Shown here piece after piece: positions 38,887-50,372 of a stretch of 64,000 bases of DNA; position 1 is the stretch's first letter, and each line of letters starts with the position of its first letter. A program made the translations under genes and the position numbers. The notes beneath the pieces are model-generated. The model made no database searches. It was not told the DNA's origin and was given only the letters and a program-made list of their open reading frames with translations. The DNA is from Burkholderia territorii (lineage in GTDB: Bacteria > Pseudomonadota > Gammaproteobacteria > Burkholderiales > Burkholderiaceae), in the NCBI RefSeq assembly GCF_902833055.1, contig NZ_CADFEJ010000007.1, positions 213,912 through 277,911 on the forward strand. Direction: 5' to 3'.

Positions 38887-39393
38887 TCAGGACGTCAACG
38901 TCGCGAGCACACTCGCCGCATCGCTCACTTCGAACTTGCCCGGCGCTTCGACGGCCAGCGTCTTGACCACACCGTCGTCGATCACCATCGCGTAGCGCAG
39001 GGAACGGATTCCCATGCCACGCGCGGACAAATCCTGCGTCAGCCCCAGCGCATGAGTGAAAGCAGCGCTGCCGTCCGCCATCATGCGCACCTTGCCCGCG
39101 GTGTGCAGATCACGTCCCCATGCGCCCATCACGAATGCGTCGTTGACGGACACGCACCAGAGCTCGTCGATGCCCGCCGAGCGCAGTTGCTCGGCGTGCT
39201 CGACATAGCCCGGCACATGCTGCGCCGAACAGGTCGGCGTGAAAGCGCCCGGCAATCCGAAGATCACCACCCGCTTTCCCGCAACCTGGTCGCGCACGCT
39301 GAAGGCATTCGGCCCCAGCGTGCAGCCTTCGCGCGCGTCGTCGATGAACTCGAACAGTTGCGCGTCGGGCAGCGCGTCGCCCACTTGAATCAT
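38887..39393 (-). CDS. Peroxiredoxin, Prx5-type (atypical)
   Basis: 168 residues from the ATG at 39393, preceded by GAGGGAC; a longer frame to 39441 lacks a site. The peroxidatic cysteine is C55 in the Prx5/PrxII motif PGAFTPTC. Downstream R and T residues fit the family. It lacks a fused glutaredoxin domain and probably takes electrons from glutaredoxin or thioredoxin. It lies between ftsZ and lpxC on the same strand, a position I recall as common in Burkholderia-group genomes. Confidence 0.93.
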   Translation of the reverse strand: MIQVGDALPDAQLFEFIDDAREGCTLGPNAFSVRDQVAGKRVVIFGLPGAFTPTCSAQHVPGYVEHAEQLRSAGIDELWCVSVNDAFVMGAWGRDLHTAGKVRMMADGSAAFTHALGLTQDLSARGMGIRSLRYAMVIDDGVVKTLAVEAPGKFEVSDAASVLATLTS

Positions 39394-39590
39394 GGCTGGT
39401 CCCTCATAGCGATACGGTTTTCGGCGTATTGCGGACAGCACGTCCCATCCCGCTTCGCTGATGCGAAGAGGGCACGTTTCCCGGCCCGGCGTCGCATCCG
39501 ACGCGGCCTGTCGTGGTTCGTGGCATCCGTCACGCCGGCGTTACCGCGGCAATCTCGTCGATCGCGCCGCGGCTTCGCCTGTGTGCGTCG

Positions 39591-40787
39591 TCAGTCGGCC
39601 TGCTTGCGCAGGAAAGCCGGGATGTCGTACGTGTCGACACCCTTCTCCTGCAGCGCCTGCACGTGCGATGCCGCGGTTTCGCGCGAGTTGCGCCACACCG
39701 CCGGCGTATCGAGCGCGCCGTAGTCGGCCGTGCTGACGTGTTGCGGCTGTGCATACCCGTGCGAGACCGCGCTGACCGGCTGGTTGTCGGTGCCCGTGCG
39801 CAGCAGCGTCATCGGAGCCGATTGCTGCTTCTTCGCCGCACGGCCCAGACCCGTCGCCACGACCGTCACGCGCAGTGCATCGCCCATTGCGTCGTCGTAC
39901 ACCGCACCGAAGATCACCGTTGCGTCTTCCGCCGCGTAGCTCTTGATCGTGTTCATCACTTCGCGCGTTTCCGACAGGCGCAGCGAACGGCTCGACGTGA
40001 TGTTGACCAGCACGCCGCGCGCGCCCGACAGATCGACGCCTTCGAGCAGCGGGCTCGCCACGGCCTGTTCCGCCGCGAGGCGCGCGCGATCGACGCCGGC
40101 AACCGTCGCCGTGCCCATCATCGCCTTGCCCTGCTCGCCCATCACCGTCTTCACGTCTTCGAAGTCGACGTTCACGAGGCCATCGACATTGATGATTTCG
40201 GCGATGCCTGCCACCGCGTTGTTCAACACGTCGTCCGCGCACTGGAAGCACTTGTCCATCTCGGCGTCATCGCCCATCACGTCGAACAGCTTGTCGTTCA
40301 GGACGACGATCAGCGAGTCGACGTGATCCTCCAGTTGCTGCGAGCCTGCTTCCGCGACGCGCATGCGCTTGCCGCCTTCGAATTCGAACGGCTTGCTGAC
40401 GACACCGACCGTCAGGATGCCCATCTCCTTCGCGATCTGCGCGACCACCGGCGCCGCGCCCGTGCCCGTGCCGCCGCCCATGCCGGCCGTGATGAACACC
40501 ATGTGCGCGCCACGCAGTGCGTCGGCGATGCGCTCGCGCGCCTCTTCCGCCGCCGCCTTGCCCATTTCAGGCTTCGCGCCGGCGCCGAGGCCGGTGTTGC
40601 CGAGCTGGATCACGGACGGCGCACGCGCGCGCGACAGCGCCTGTGCGTCGGTGTTCATCACGATGAAGTCGACGCCCTGCACGCCACGGTTGATCATGTG
40701 CTGAACGGCATTGCCGCCAGCGCCGCCAACGCCGACCACCTTGATGATGGTGCCGTTGGTTTCGGTTTCCAGCATTTCGAATTCCAT
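39591..40787 (-). CDS. ftsZ: Cell division GTPase FtsZ
   Basis: Tubulin homologue forming the Z ring. 398 residues from the ATG at 40787 with a GGAGG site; an upstream ATG at 40802 is less likely. Tubulin signature GGGTGTG at residues 104-110; GTPase core with IKVVGVGGAGGNAVQHM at the N-terminus, and the T7 loop NVDGLVNVDFEDVK. An Ala/Gln-rich linker leads to the conserved C-terminal peptide DTYDIPAFLRKQAD that binds FtsA and ZipA-like partners. Last gene of the dcw cluster; no clear intrinsic terminator follows, so read-through to the peroxiredoxin gene is likely. Confidence 0.98.
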   Translation of the reverse strand: MEFEMLETETNGTIIKVVGVGGAGGNAVQHMINRGVQGVDFIVMNTDAQALSRARAPSVIQLGNTGLGAGAKPEMGKAAAEEARERIADALRGAHMVFITAGMGGGTGTGAAPVVAQIAKEMGILTVGVVSKPFEFEGGKRMRVAEAGSQQLEDHVDSLIVVLNDKLFDVMGDDAEMDKCFQCADDVLNNAVAGIAEIINVDGLVNVDFEDVKTVMGEQGKAMMGTATVAGVDRARLAAEQAVASPLLEGVDLSGARGVLVNITSSRSLRLSETREVMNTIKSYAAEDATVIFGAVYDDAMGDALRVTVVATGLGRAAKKQQSAPMTLLRTGTDNQPVSAVSHGYAQPQHVSTADYGALDTPAVWRNSRETAASHVQALQEKGVDTYDIPAFLRKQAD

Positions 40788-40898
40788 TGTTGCCTCCGTC
40801 AAGAAAATAAAACTACTCGGCCGTTATTCGGCAGGAGATCGGGCAACCTCCTGTCGCGCGCCAGCCGCCGGCACCGGCGCGAATTTCGATTCGGTTCG

Positions 40899-42131
40899 TC
40901 AGAAGTTGCTCAGGAACCATTCCTTCATCCGCGAGAAGATCTGCCCCGCGTTGCCGGACTGCACGGCGACCTTGCGGCCGCGCATGCGCTGAGCGCTGCC
41001 TTCGACGAGCAGGCCCATCGCCGTCGAGTAGCGCGGGTTGCGCACCACGTCGGCCAGGCCGCCTGCGTATTCCGGCGCGCCGATGCGCACCGGTTTCAGG
41101 AAAATGTCTTCGCCGAGCTCGACCATGCCCGGCATCATCGAAGCCCCGCCGGTAATGACCACGCCGGAGCTAAGCAGTTCTTCGTAACCCGACTCGCGCA
41201 CGACCTGCTGCACCAGCGAGAACAGTTCCTCGACGCGCGGCTCGATCACGGCCGCGAGCGCCTGACGCGACAGCGTGCGCGGGCCGCGTTCGCCGAGACC
41301 CGGCACTTCGACCATCTCGTCCGGATCGGCGAGCGCCTGCTTCGCGATCCCGTAGCCGACCTTGATGTCTTCCGCGTCCGGCGTCGGCGTGCGCAGCGCC
41401 ATCGCGATGTCGCTCGTGATCTGGTCGCCGGCGATCGGAATCACTGCCGTGTGGCGGATCGCGCCTTCGGCGAAGATCGCGATGTCCGTCGTGCCGCCGC
41501 CGATGTCGACCAGCACCACGCCGAGATCCTTCTCGTCTTCCGTCAGCACGGCCAGCGACGACGCGAGCGGCTGCAGGATCAGGTCGTTCACTTCCAGCCC
41601 GCAGCGGCGCACGCACTTGACGATGTTCTGCGCGGCACTGACCGCGCCCGTCACGATGTGCACCTTCACTTCCAGCCGGATGCCGCTCATCCCGATCGGC
41701 TCGCGCACGTCTTCCTGGCCGTCGATGATGAATTCCTGCGTGAGGATGTGCAGCACCTGCTGGTCGGTCGGGATGTTGATCGCCTTCGCGGTCTCGATCA
41801 CGCGCGCGACGTCCGTCTGCGTGACTTCCTTGTCCTTGATCGCGACCATCCCGCTCGAGTTGAAGCTGCGGATGTGGCTGCCGGCAATCCCCGTGAACAC
41901 GTTGGTGATCTTGCAGTCGGCCATCAGCTCGGCTTCCTCGAGCGCGCGCTGGATCGACTGCACGGTGGCCTCGATGTTGACCACCACGCCCTTCTTCAGA
42001 CCTTTCGATTCGCTCTGGCCGAGGCCGATCACCTCGTAATGGCCTTCGCCCTTCAGCTCGGCGACAATGGCCACCACCTTCGACGTGCCGATGTCGAGGG
42101 AAACCAGCAGATCCTTGTAGTCTTTGCTCAT
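40899..42131 (-). CDS. ftsA: Cell division protein FtsA
   Basis: Actin-like ATPase that tethers FtsZ to the membrane through a C-terminal amphipathic helix. 410 residues from the ATG at 42131 (MSKDYKDLLVSLDIGTSKVV); the frame extends upstream without a site. The nucleotide-binding DIGTSKV, the 1C domain, VVLVDIGGGTTDIAIF and the C-terminal FSRMKEWFLSNF membrane-targeting helix are present. 111 bp before ftsZ, 26 bp after ftsQ. Confidence 0.97.
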   Translation of the reverse strand: MSKDYKDLLVSLDIGTSKVVAIVAELKGEGHYEVIGLGQSESKGLKKGVVVNIEATVQSIQRALEEAELMADCKITNVFTGIAGSHIRSFNSSGMVAIKDKEVTQTDVARVIETAKAINIPTDQQVLHILTQEFIIDGQEDVREPIGMSGIRLEVKVHIVTGAVSAAQNIVKCVRRCGLEVNDLILQPLASSLAVLTEDEKDLGVVLVDIGGGTTDIAIFAEGAIRHTAVIPIAGDQITSDIAMALRTPTPDAEDIKVGYGIAKQALADPDEMVEVPGLGERGPRTLSRQALAAVIEPRVEELFSLVQQVVRESGYEELLSSGVVITGGASMMPGMVELGEDIFLKPVRIGAPEYAGGLADVVRNPRYSTAMGLLVEGSAQRMRGRKVAVQSGNAGQIFSRMKEWFLSNF

Positions 42132-42157
42132 AAAGTGCTCTTGCGTGTGATCTCTCG

Positions 42158-42910
42158 TTACTTCTTGCGCTTGTCGGTATCGGTCAGGAACCGCATGCCT
42201 GCCGCACGAATCGCGAATCCGTTCGGATAACGCAGGTCCGCGTACTCGATGTCGTTGCCCCAACGCTCCGTGACGGCCGGCCACGCGGCGACGAGGCGCT
42301 GGCTCCGGTCATGCAGGGTCTCGCTGGTGCGCTCCTTGCCCAGTTCGACCTGCATGCCGTTCGACAGCTTCACCGTCCACGCGTAGCGCGCCGACAGCGT
42401 CACTTCTTCCGGCGCCGCCTTCAGCGGCGCAAACCAGTTCGTGAAGTCGCGATACCGCGTGACGACTTCCTTCGCACTGCCCTCCGGGCCGTCGAACGCC
42501 GGCAGCTCCTGATCCAGTTCGCCCTGGTTCGCGGTGAACAGCTCGCCGTCGACGCTCACCAGTTGCGCGCTGCCCCAGGTCCCGAGCGGTTTGTACTCCT
42601 CGAGCGTGACAGCCAGCGCATTCGGCCACACCCGGCGCACGCTCGCGTGACGCACCCACGGCATCTGCTCGAACGCGGCACGCGCCGCGTCGAGATCGAC
42701 CGTGAAGAAATTGCCCTTCAGCCGGCCGACCACGCCCGCACGCACCGTCGGCGTGTTGATGTGCTCGGTGTCGCCGTCGATCCGGATTTCGCGCAGCGCG
42801 AACGTCGGACGCTGGATCAGCCAGTAGCAGCCGGCCGCCGCCAACACGAGCAGCAACAGCGCGTACAGCGCGCTGGCGGCAAGGTTGAGTTGGCGAACGT
42901 TGTTCCACAT
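42158..42910 (-). CDS. ftsQ: Cell division protein FtsQ
   Basis: Bitopic divisome protein linking early and late division proteins. 250 residues: short cytoplasmic N-terminus, one transmembrane helix (about 10-32, LAASALYALLLLVLAAAGCYW), a POTRA domain (FALREIRIDGDTEHINTPTVRAG) and the FtsQ beta domain (about 110-230). The C-terminus is short. 19 bp after ddl and 26 bp before ftsA. Confidence 0.96.
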   Translation of the reverse strand: MWNNVRQLNLAASALYALLLLVLAAAGCYWLIQRPTFALREIRIDGDTEHINTPTVRAGVVGRLKGNFFTVDLDAARAAFEQMPWVRHASVRRVWPNALAVTLEEYKPLGTWGSAQLVSVDGELFTANQGELDQELPAFDGPEGSAKEVVTRYRDFTNWFAPLKAAPEEVTLSARYAWTVKLSNGMQVELGKERTSETLHDRSQRLVAAWPAVTERWGNDIEYADLRYPNGFAIRAAGMRFLTDTDKRKK

Positions 42911-42929
42911 ACGTCGTTCCGTTCCTGCG

Positions 42930-43871
42930 TCAGTCGTTGAGCGTAAGCGACAGCACCTTCACGACCAGCTCCGAATAGCTGATGCCGATCGAGCGCGCGG
43001 CCTTCGGCGGCAGCGAGTGGTCGGTCATCCCGGGGGCCGTGTTCACTTCCAGGAAATACGCGTTGCCGGCGGCGTCGAGCATGAAATCCGCGCGGCCCCA
43101 GTCGGTGCAGCCGAGCACGTCGAACGCGCGACGTGCGATGCGCTTCAGTTCCGCTTCCTTGTCGGCCGGCAGTCCGCACGGAATCAGGTATTGCGTGTCG
43201 TCGGCGACATACTTCGCGTGGTAGTCGTAGAACTCGCCGGCCGGCACGATCTTGATCAGCGGCAGGTCGAGATCGCCGGCGATGCACGCGGTGTATTCGC
43301 CGCCACCTTCGATGCTCTTCTCGACGATCACGATCTTGTCGTGCGTCGCGGCTTCCGACAGTGCGGCGGGCAACGCGTCGGCCGTCTTCACCTTCAGCAC
43401 CGCGACGCTCGAGCCTTCGCTCGCCGGCTTCACGAACAGCGGCAGGCCCAGTTTCGCGACGATGTCCGTCGCGCGCGCCGCGTAGTCGTCGCCGCGCATC
43501 ACCGTCTCGAACGGCGGCGTCGGCACGCCCGTCTGCTGCCACACGAGCTTCGTGCGGAACTTGTCGAGGCCGAGCGCCGAGCCGAGCACGCCGCTGCCCG
43601 TGTAGCGGATCCCGTAGAAATCGAGCGCGCCCTGGATCTGGCCGTTCTCGCCGTAGCCGCCGTGCAGCGCGTTGAACGCGCGCACGAAGCCTTCGTCCTT
43701 CAGCGCCGACAGCGGCCGCTCGGCCGGGTCGAACGGATGCGCGTCGACGCCCGCGCCACGCAGGCCCTGCAGCACGAGACGGCCCGAGGTGAGCGACACC
43801 TCGCGCTCGGCCGATTCGCCGCCGAACAACACCGCCACCTTGCCGAAACGTTTCGGATCGATCCCGCTCAT
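42930..43871 (-). CDS. ddl: D-alanine--D-alanine ligase
   Basis: ATP-grasp ligase making D-Ala-D-Ala for peptidoglycan. 313 residues from the ATG at 43871 ([18 protein letters not shown]); the frame before it overlaps the murC 3' end. Motifs [19 protein letters not shown]-grasp [15 protein letters not shown] and the C-terminal [18 protein letters not shown] are intact. The start is one base after the murC stop, so translation is coupled. Confidence 0.97.
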   Translation of the reverse strand: MSGIDPKRFGKVAVLFGGESAEREVSLTSGRLVLQGLRGAGVDAHPFDPAERPLSALKDEGFVRAFNALHGGYGENGQIQGALDFYGIRYTGSGVLGSALGLDKFRTKLVWQQTGVPTPPFETVMRGDDYAARATDIVAKLGLPLFVKPASEGSSVAVLKVKTADALPAALSEAATHDKIVIVEKSIEGGGEYTACIAGDLDLPLIKIVPAGEFYDYHAKYVADDTQYLIPCGLPADKEAELKRIARRAFDVLGCTDWGRADFMLDAAGNAYFLEVNTAPGMTDHSLPPKAARSIGISYSELVVKVLSLTLND

Positions 43872-43872
43872 G

Positions 43873-45266
<1,394 letters not shown>

Positions 45267-45270
<4 letters not shown>

Positions 45271-46370
45271 TGCAGTTGTTCCAGGTTCGCGCCGGCCACC
45301 TTCGCGCAGACGCGCGCGACTTCGTCGGTGGCCTCGGGCTTCGCCAGCGAGCGCGAACGCTCCGCCATGTCCGCGAGCGACGCCCGCGTCTGGCCGCGCA
45401 GCCAGTCGGCAAGCAGTTCCGCCGACAGGTCGCGTTGTTGCACCAGCACCGCCGCGCCCGCATCGGCGAGGAACGCGGCGTTGGTCGTCTGGTGATCGTC
45501 GACCGCGTACGGGAACGGCACGAACAGCGCGGCCACGCCCACCGCCGCGATCTCCGACACCGTCATCGCGCCGGAGCGGCAGATCACGAGATCGGCCGCC
45601 GCGTACGCGCTCGCCATGTCGTCGATGAACGGCACGAGCCGCACGTCGTCGCCGCCGGTGAATCCCGCCGCTTCGTAATTCGCCTTCAGCGCGTCGATGT
45701 GCTTCGCGCCGGCCTGGTGCACGATGCGCGGGCGCTCGCCCGGCGCCAGCAGCGCCAGCGCGCGCGGCACGACTTCATTCAGCGCGGCGGCGCCGAGACT
45801 GCCGCCGACGACCAGCACGTTCAGCGGGCCGCTGCGCGATGCATAGCGTGCTTTGGGCGTTTCCGTGCGCGCAAGTTCCGCGCGGATCGGGTTGCCCGTC
45901 CATTCCGCGTGCGGCAGTGCGCCGGGGAACGCGACGAGCACGCGCTTCGCGAATTTCGCGAGCACCTTGTTCGCCAGACCGGCGATCGAATTCTGTTCGT
46001 GCAGCACGAGCGGGCGGCCCGACAGCGCGGTCATCACGCCCGCCGGGAACGTGATGTAGCCGCCCATCCCGAGCACGACGTCCGGCCGCACGCGGCGCAG
46101 CGCGCCAAGGCTCTGCCAGCATGCGCGCAGCAGGTTGAATGGCAGCGTCAGCTTGGTCTTCAGTCCCTTGCCGCGCAGCCCGCCGAAGCGCACGTATTCC
46201 ATCGGAATGCCGTGCTTCGGCACGAGCGTCGCCTCCATCCCGGCCGGATTGCCGAGCCATACGACGCGCCAGCCCGCCGCTTCCATTCGGTGCGCGACCG
46301 CGAGCCCCGGGAACACGTGGCCCCCGGTGCCGCCTGCCATCACCATCAGCGTGCGTCGCGACGCGGTCAT
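45267..46370 (-). CDS. murG: MurG glycosyltransferase (lipid II synthesis)
   Basis: Transfers GlcNAc from UDP-GlcNAc to lipid I at the inner face of the membrane. 367 residues, GT28 fold: N-terminal glycine-rich [18 protein letters not shown], the second G loop [14 protein letters not shown], and the C-terminal [26 protein letters not shown]-sugar site. ATGA overlaps with both ftsW and murC. Confidence 0.97.
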
Positions 46371-47650
46371 ACCTTCCCTCCGCGCATCAATACGCGATTT
46401 TCATAGTCGACCCGCAGCAGCACCGCGAGCGCGACACAGTTCAGCAGAATGCCCGAGCCGCCGTAGCTCACGAGCGGCAGCGTCAGGCCCTTGGTCGGCA
46501 GCAGCCCGAGGTTCACGCCCATGTTGATGAACGTCTGCGCGCCGAACCAGATGCCGATGCCCTTGGCCATCAGGCCCGCGAACGTGCGATCGAGCGCGAG
46601 CGCCTGACGGCCGATCTCGAACGCGCGACGCACGATCCAGTAGAACAGCAGGATCACGACCATCACGCCGACGAAGCCGAGCTCCTCGCCGATCACCGCG
46701 AGGATGAAGTCGGTATGCGCTTCGGGCAGGTAGTTCAGCTTCTCGACGCTGCCGCCGAGGCCGACGCCGAACCACTCGCCGCGGCCGAACGCGATCAGCG
46801 AGTGCGTGAGCTGGTACGCCTTGCCCTGCGCGTAGCGTTCGTCCCACGGGTCGAGATACGCGAAGATCCGCTCGCGACGCCACGGCGACAGCCACACGAG
46901 CATCGTGAAGGTGCCGACCGCCGTCGCAACGAGGCCGCCGAACAGCTTGCCGTTCACGCCGCCGAGGAACAGCACGCCCATCGCGATCGCGGCGATCACC
47001 ATGAACGCGCCCATGTCCGGCTCGAGCAGCAGCAGCGCGCCGACGAGGCCGACCGCGCAGGCCATCGGCAGGAAGCCCTTCGCGAAGCTCTGCATGTATT
47101 CCTGCTTGCGCACCGTGTAGTTCGCCGCGTAGATCGTCACCGCGAGCTTCATGACTTCCGACGGCTGCATGTTCGTGATGCCGAGCGGAATCCAGCGGCG
47201 CGCACCGTTCACGCCCTTGCCGACGTGCGGAATCAGCACGATCACGAGGCCGACCAGCGCGATCAGGAAGAGATGCGGCGCGTATTTGTCCCAGGTCGAC
47301 ACCGGCACGCGGAACGCGATCACCGCCGCGATGAACGCGACGACGAGCGACACGCAATGGCGCATCAGGAACGCGTAATCGTGATACGACGCGTATTTCG
47401 GCGAATCGGGCATCGCGATCGACGCCGAATACACCATCACGACGCCGAGGCCCAGCAGCGCAATCGCCACCCACAGCAGCGAGTAGTCGAAGTCGAGCAT
47501 CCGCGAGCGGCTCGGCCGCACGCCGTTGACGACGCTCGCGAGCCCGCCGGTCGCGGCGCGCGTGGCCGACGCGACGCGGCCGCCCGCGGCATTGCCGCCG
47601 GTGTCGCGCCGGTCGTTGAAACGGGAGACGAGGCGATCGGACCAGCTCAT
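46367..47650 (-). CDS. ftsW: FtsW SEDS-family septal peptidoglycan polymerase
   Basis: Ten-transmembrane SEDS protein; works with FtsI (PBP3) as septal glycosyltransferase. 427 residues, with an extended N-terminus of about 60 residues before the first helix. Conserved motif with [26 protein letters not shown] and the catalytic-site region [10 protein letters not shown] (near the C-terminus) are visible. Start overlaps the murD stop by ATGA. Confidence 0.97.
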   Translation of the reverse strand: MSWSDRLVSRFNDRRDTGGNAAGGRVASATRAATGGLASVVNGVRPSRSRMLDFDYSLLWVAIALLGLGVVMVYSASIAMPDSPKYASYHDYAFLMRHCVSLVVAFIAAVIAFRVPVSTWDKYAPHLFLIALVGLVIVLIPHVGKGVNGARRWIPLGITNMQPSEVMKLAVTIYAANYTVRKQEYMQSFAKGFLPMACAVGLVGALLLLEPDMGAFMVIAAIAMGVLFLGGVNGKLFGGLVATAVGTFTMLVWLSPWRRERIFAYLDPWDERYAQGKAYQLTHSLIAFGRGEWFGVGLGGSVEKLNYLPEAHTDFILAVIGEELGFVGVMVVILLFYWIVRRAFEIGRQALALDRTFAGLMAKGIGIWFGAQTFINMGVNLGLLPTKGLTLPLVSYGGSGILLNCVALAVLLRVDYENRVLMRGGKV

Positions 47651-49170
47651 GGCGTCGCTCCTTTGTCGAGGGCGATTTCATCCACCGCCGCGCGGAACAC
47701 GTCCGCGCGATGGGCGTAGTTCCTGAACATGTCGAGGCTCGCGCACGCGGGCGACAGCAGCACCGCGTCGCCCGGCTCCGCAAGCCCGGCAGCCGCATGC
47801 ACCGCGGCTTCGAGCGTCGCGTGATCGGCAAGCTGCACGCCGGTTTCGGCGAGCGTGTCGCGAAGCGCGGGCGCATCGCGGCCGATCAGCATCACCGCGC
47901 GGCACCAGCGCGCGACCGGCGCGACCAGCGGCGCGAAATCCTGGCCCTTGCCGTCGCCGCCGGCAATCAGCACGATCTTCTGCGCGAGCCCGTCGAGCGC
48001 GGCCACCGTCGCGCCGACGTTCGTTCCCTTGCTGTCGTCGACGTAGTCCACGTCGTCGATCGTCGCGATCACTTCGACGCGATGCGCTTCGCCGCGGTAT
48101 TCGCGCAGCGCATGCAGCAGCGGCGCGGCCGGCAGGTCGATGGCGCGTGCCAGCGCGAACGCGGCCAGCGCGTTCGCCGCGTTGTGCAGCCCGCGGATGC
48201 GCAGCGCGTCGGCCGGCATCAGGCGCTTCTGCGCGATGTCGGGCGTATGCGCGCCGTCGCGCTTGCGCCGACGGCTCGTCGTGGTCTCGTCCGGCGCATC
48301 GCGGTCGACGGCTTCGACGAGCCATGCAATGCCGTTGTCGCGCGACAGGCCGTAGTCGCCGTCATGCACCGGCTCATTCAGGCCGAACGTGACGGTGCGC
48401 GGCGCATCGGCGGCGCCAGCGGCCGGCGCGAACTTCATCACGGCCGCATCGTCGCGATTGAGCACGCGCGTCGTCGTCGCACCGAAAATCCGGCCCTTCG
48501 CCGCCGCGTACGCGTCGAAGCTGCCGTGCCAGTCGAGGTGATCCTGCGTGATGTTGAGGATCGCGGCCGCGTCCGGCGCGAACGTGCGCGCGGTTTCGAG
48601 CTGGAAGCTCGACAGCTCGAGCACCCAGACGTCGGGCAGCGCCGTATCGTCGATCGCGGCCGCAAGCCGGTCGAGCATCGCCGGGCTGATGTTGCCCGCG
48701 ACGGCCACCTTCTTGCCCGAACGCTGGCACAGCAGGCCCGTGAGGCTCGTCGTCGTGGTCTTGCCGTTGGTGCCGGTGATCGCGAGCACCTTCGGCTGAT
48801 AGCCGCTCGTGCCGAGCGCGCGCAGCGCCTGCGCGAAGAATTCCAGTTCGCCCCACACCGCGATCGCGCGCTCGTTCGCGGCCGCGATCAACGCGGCGAG
48901 CGCCGGCTCGAGCGGCGACAGGCCGGGGCTCAGCCCGACGATCTCGACGCCGCCGTCGAGCAGCGCAGGCGTGAACGGCCCGCCGACGAACTCCGCGTCG
49001 ATGCCTTCGGCCTGCAGCGCGGCAAGGTTCGGCGGCGCCTCGCGGGTATCGGCAATACGCAGCCGGCACCCGTGCCTCGCGCACCATCGCGCGATCGCGA
49101 GACCCGATTCCCCGAGCCCCAGTACGAGCACCATCGGCCGCTGCCGATCTCCAAACATCTCGCCAGACAT
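47647..49170 (-). CDS. murD: UDP-N-acetylmuramoyl-L-alanine--D-glutamate ligase
   Basis: Adds D-Glu to UDP-MurNAc-L-Ala. 507 residues from ATG 49170; another in-frame ATG at 49158 ([19 protein letters not shown]) is the start usually annotated in relatives and is equally plausible. ATP loop [16 protein letters not shown], Mur ligase middle domain and C-terminal domain with [15 protein letters not shown] are intact. A charged insertion of about 30 residues lies in the central domain ([18 protein letters not shown]). Start lies 16 bp after the mraY stop. Confidence 0.96.
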   Translation of the reverse strand: MSGEMFGDRQRPMVLVLGLGESGLAIARWCARHGCRLRIADTREAPPNLAALQAEGIDAEFVGGPFTPALLDGGVEIVGLSPGLSPLEPALAALIAAANERAIAVWGELEFFAQALRALGTSGYQPKVLAITGTNGKTTTTSLTGLLCQRSGKKVAVAGNISPAMLDRLAAAIDDTALPDVWVLELSSFQLETARTFAPDAAAILNITQDHLDWHGSFDAYAAAKGRIFGATTTRVLNRDDAAVMKFAPAAGAADAPRTVTFGLNEPVHDGDYGLSRDNGIAWLVEAVDRDAPDETTTSRRRKRDGAHTPDIAQKRLMPADALRIRGLHNAANALAAFALARAIDLPAAPLLHALREYRGEAHRVEVIATIDDVDYVDDSKGTNVGATVAALDGLAQKIVLIAGGDGKGQDFAPLVAPVARWCRAVMLIGRDAPALRDTLAETGVQLADHATLEAAVHAAAGLAEPGDAVLLSPACASLDMFRNYAHRADVFRAAVDEIALDKGATP

Positions 49171-49186
49171 CCTTGTTACCTTTCCT

Positions 49187-50356
49187 TTACCGCAACTTGA
49201 GGGTGGACAGACCGAACAGGCACAGCATCAGCGTGATGATCCAGAAACGCACCACCACCTGCGTTTCCTTCCAGCCGGACAATTCGAAATGGTGATGCAG
49301 CGGCGCCATCTTCAGCAGGCGCCGCCCTTCGCCGTAACGCTTCTTCGTGTACTTGAACCACGACACCTGCAGCATCACCGACAGCGTTTCCGCGACGAAG
49401 ATGCCGCCCATGATGAACAGCACGATTTCCTGGCGCACGATCACCGCGACCGTGCCGAGCGCGCCGCCGAGCGCCAGCGCGCCGACGTCGCCCATGAACA
49501 CCTGCGCGGGGTGCGTGTTGTACCAGAGGAACGCGAGCCCTGCCCCGCCCATCGCGGAACAGAAGATCAGCAGCTCCCCGGCGCCCGGAATGTGCGGAAA
49601 CAGCAGGTATTTCGAATACACCGAGCTGCCCATCACGTACGCGAACACGCCGAGCGACGCGCCGACCAGCACGACCGGCATGATCACGAGACCGTCGAGG
49701 CCGTCGGTCAGGTTGACCGCGTTGCTCGCGCCGACGATGACGAAGTACGTCAGCACGATGAAGCCCCAGACGCCCAGCGGGTAGCTGATCGACTTCAGGA
49801 ACGGCAACATCAGGTCGGCCCGCGCGGGCAGCCCCATCGACAGGCCGCTCCTCACCCAGGCCATGAACAGGTCGAACACGCGCACGTTGTTCGCCTCGGA
49901 CACGCTGAATGCGAGGTAGACCGCCGCGAACAGCCCGATCACCGACTGCCAGAAATACTTTTCGCGCGACGACATCCCGCGCGGGTCCTTGTAGACGACC
50001 TTGCGGTAGTCGTCTACCCAGCCGATCACGCCGAAGCCGAACGTCACGAGCATCACGATCCAGATGAAACGGTTCGTCAGGTCGCCCCACAGCAGCGTCG
50101 CGACCGCAATGCCGATCAGGATCAGCACGCCGCCCATCGTCGGCGTGCCGGACTTGACGAGATGGCTCTGCGGGCCGTCCTTGCGCACGGCCTGCCCGAC
50201 CTTCATTTGCGTCAGCTTGCGGATCACCCACGGTCCGCACACGAGCCCGATCCCGAGCGCGGTGATGGTAGCCATCACCGCACGGAACGTCAGGTACGTG
50301 AACAAGCGCAAAAAGCTTGCGTCTCCTTGCAGCCATTGCGCCAGCGCCAGCAGCAT
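49187..50356 (-). CDS. mraY: Phospho-N-acetylmuramoyl-pentapeptide transferase
   Basis: Integral membrane enzyme forming lipid I from UDP-MurNAc-pentapeptide and undecaprenyl phosphate. 389 residues, ten predicted membrane helices. Catalytic region: DDYRKV (Asp pair), [10 protein letters not shown] and the C-terminal [10 protein letters not shown] histidine loop are intact. 16 bp after murF, 16 bp before murD. Confidence 0.97.
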   Translation of the reverse strand: MLLALAQWLQGDASFLRLFTYLTFRAVMATITALGIGLVCGPWVIRKLTQMKVGQAVRKDGPQSHLVKSGTPTMGGVLILIGIAVATLLWGDLTNRFIWIVMLVTFGFGVIGWVDDYRKVVYKDPRGMSSREKYFWQSVIGLFAAVYLAFSVSEANNVRVFDLFMAWVRSGLSMGLPARADLMLPFLKSISYPLGVWGFIVLTYFVIVGASNAVNLTDGLDGLVIMPVVLVGASLGVFAYVMGSSVYSKYLLFPHIPGAGELLIFCSAMGGAGLAFLWYNTHPAQVFMGDVGALALGGALGTVAVIVRQEIVLFIMGGIFVAETLSVMLQVSWFKYTKKRYGEGRRLLKMAPLHHHFELSGWKETQVVVRFWIITLMLCLFGLSTLKLR

Positions 50357-50372
50357 GCTTCCTTCCTTCTAC

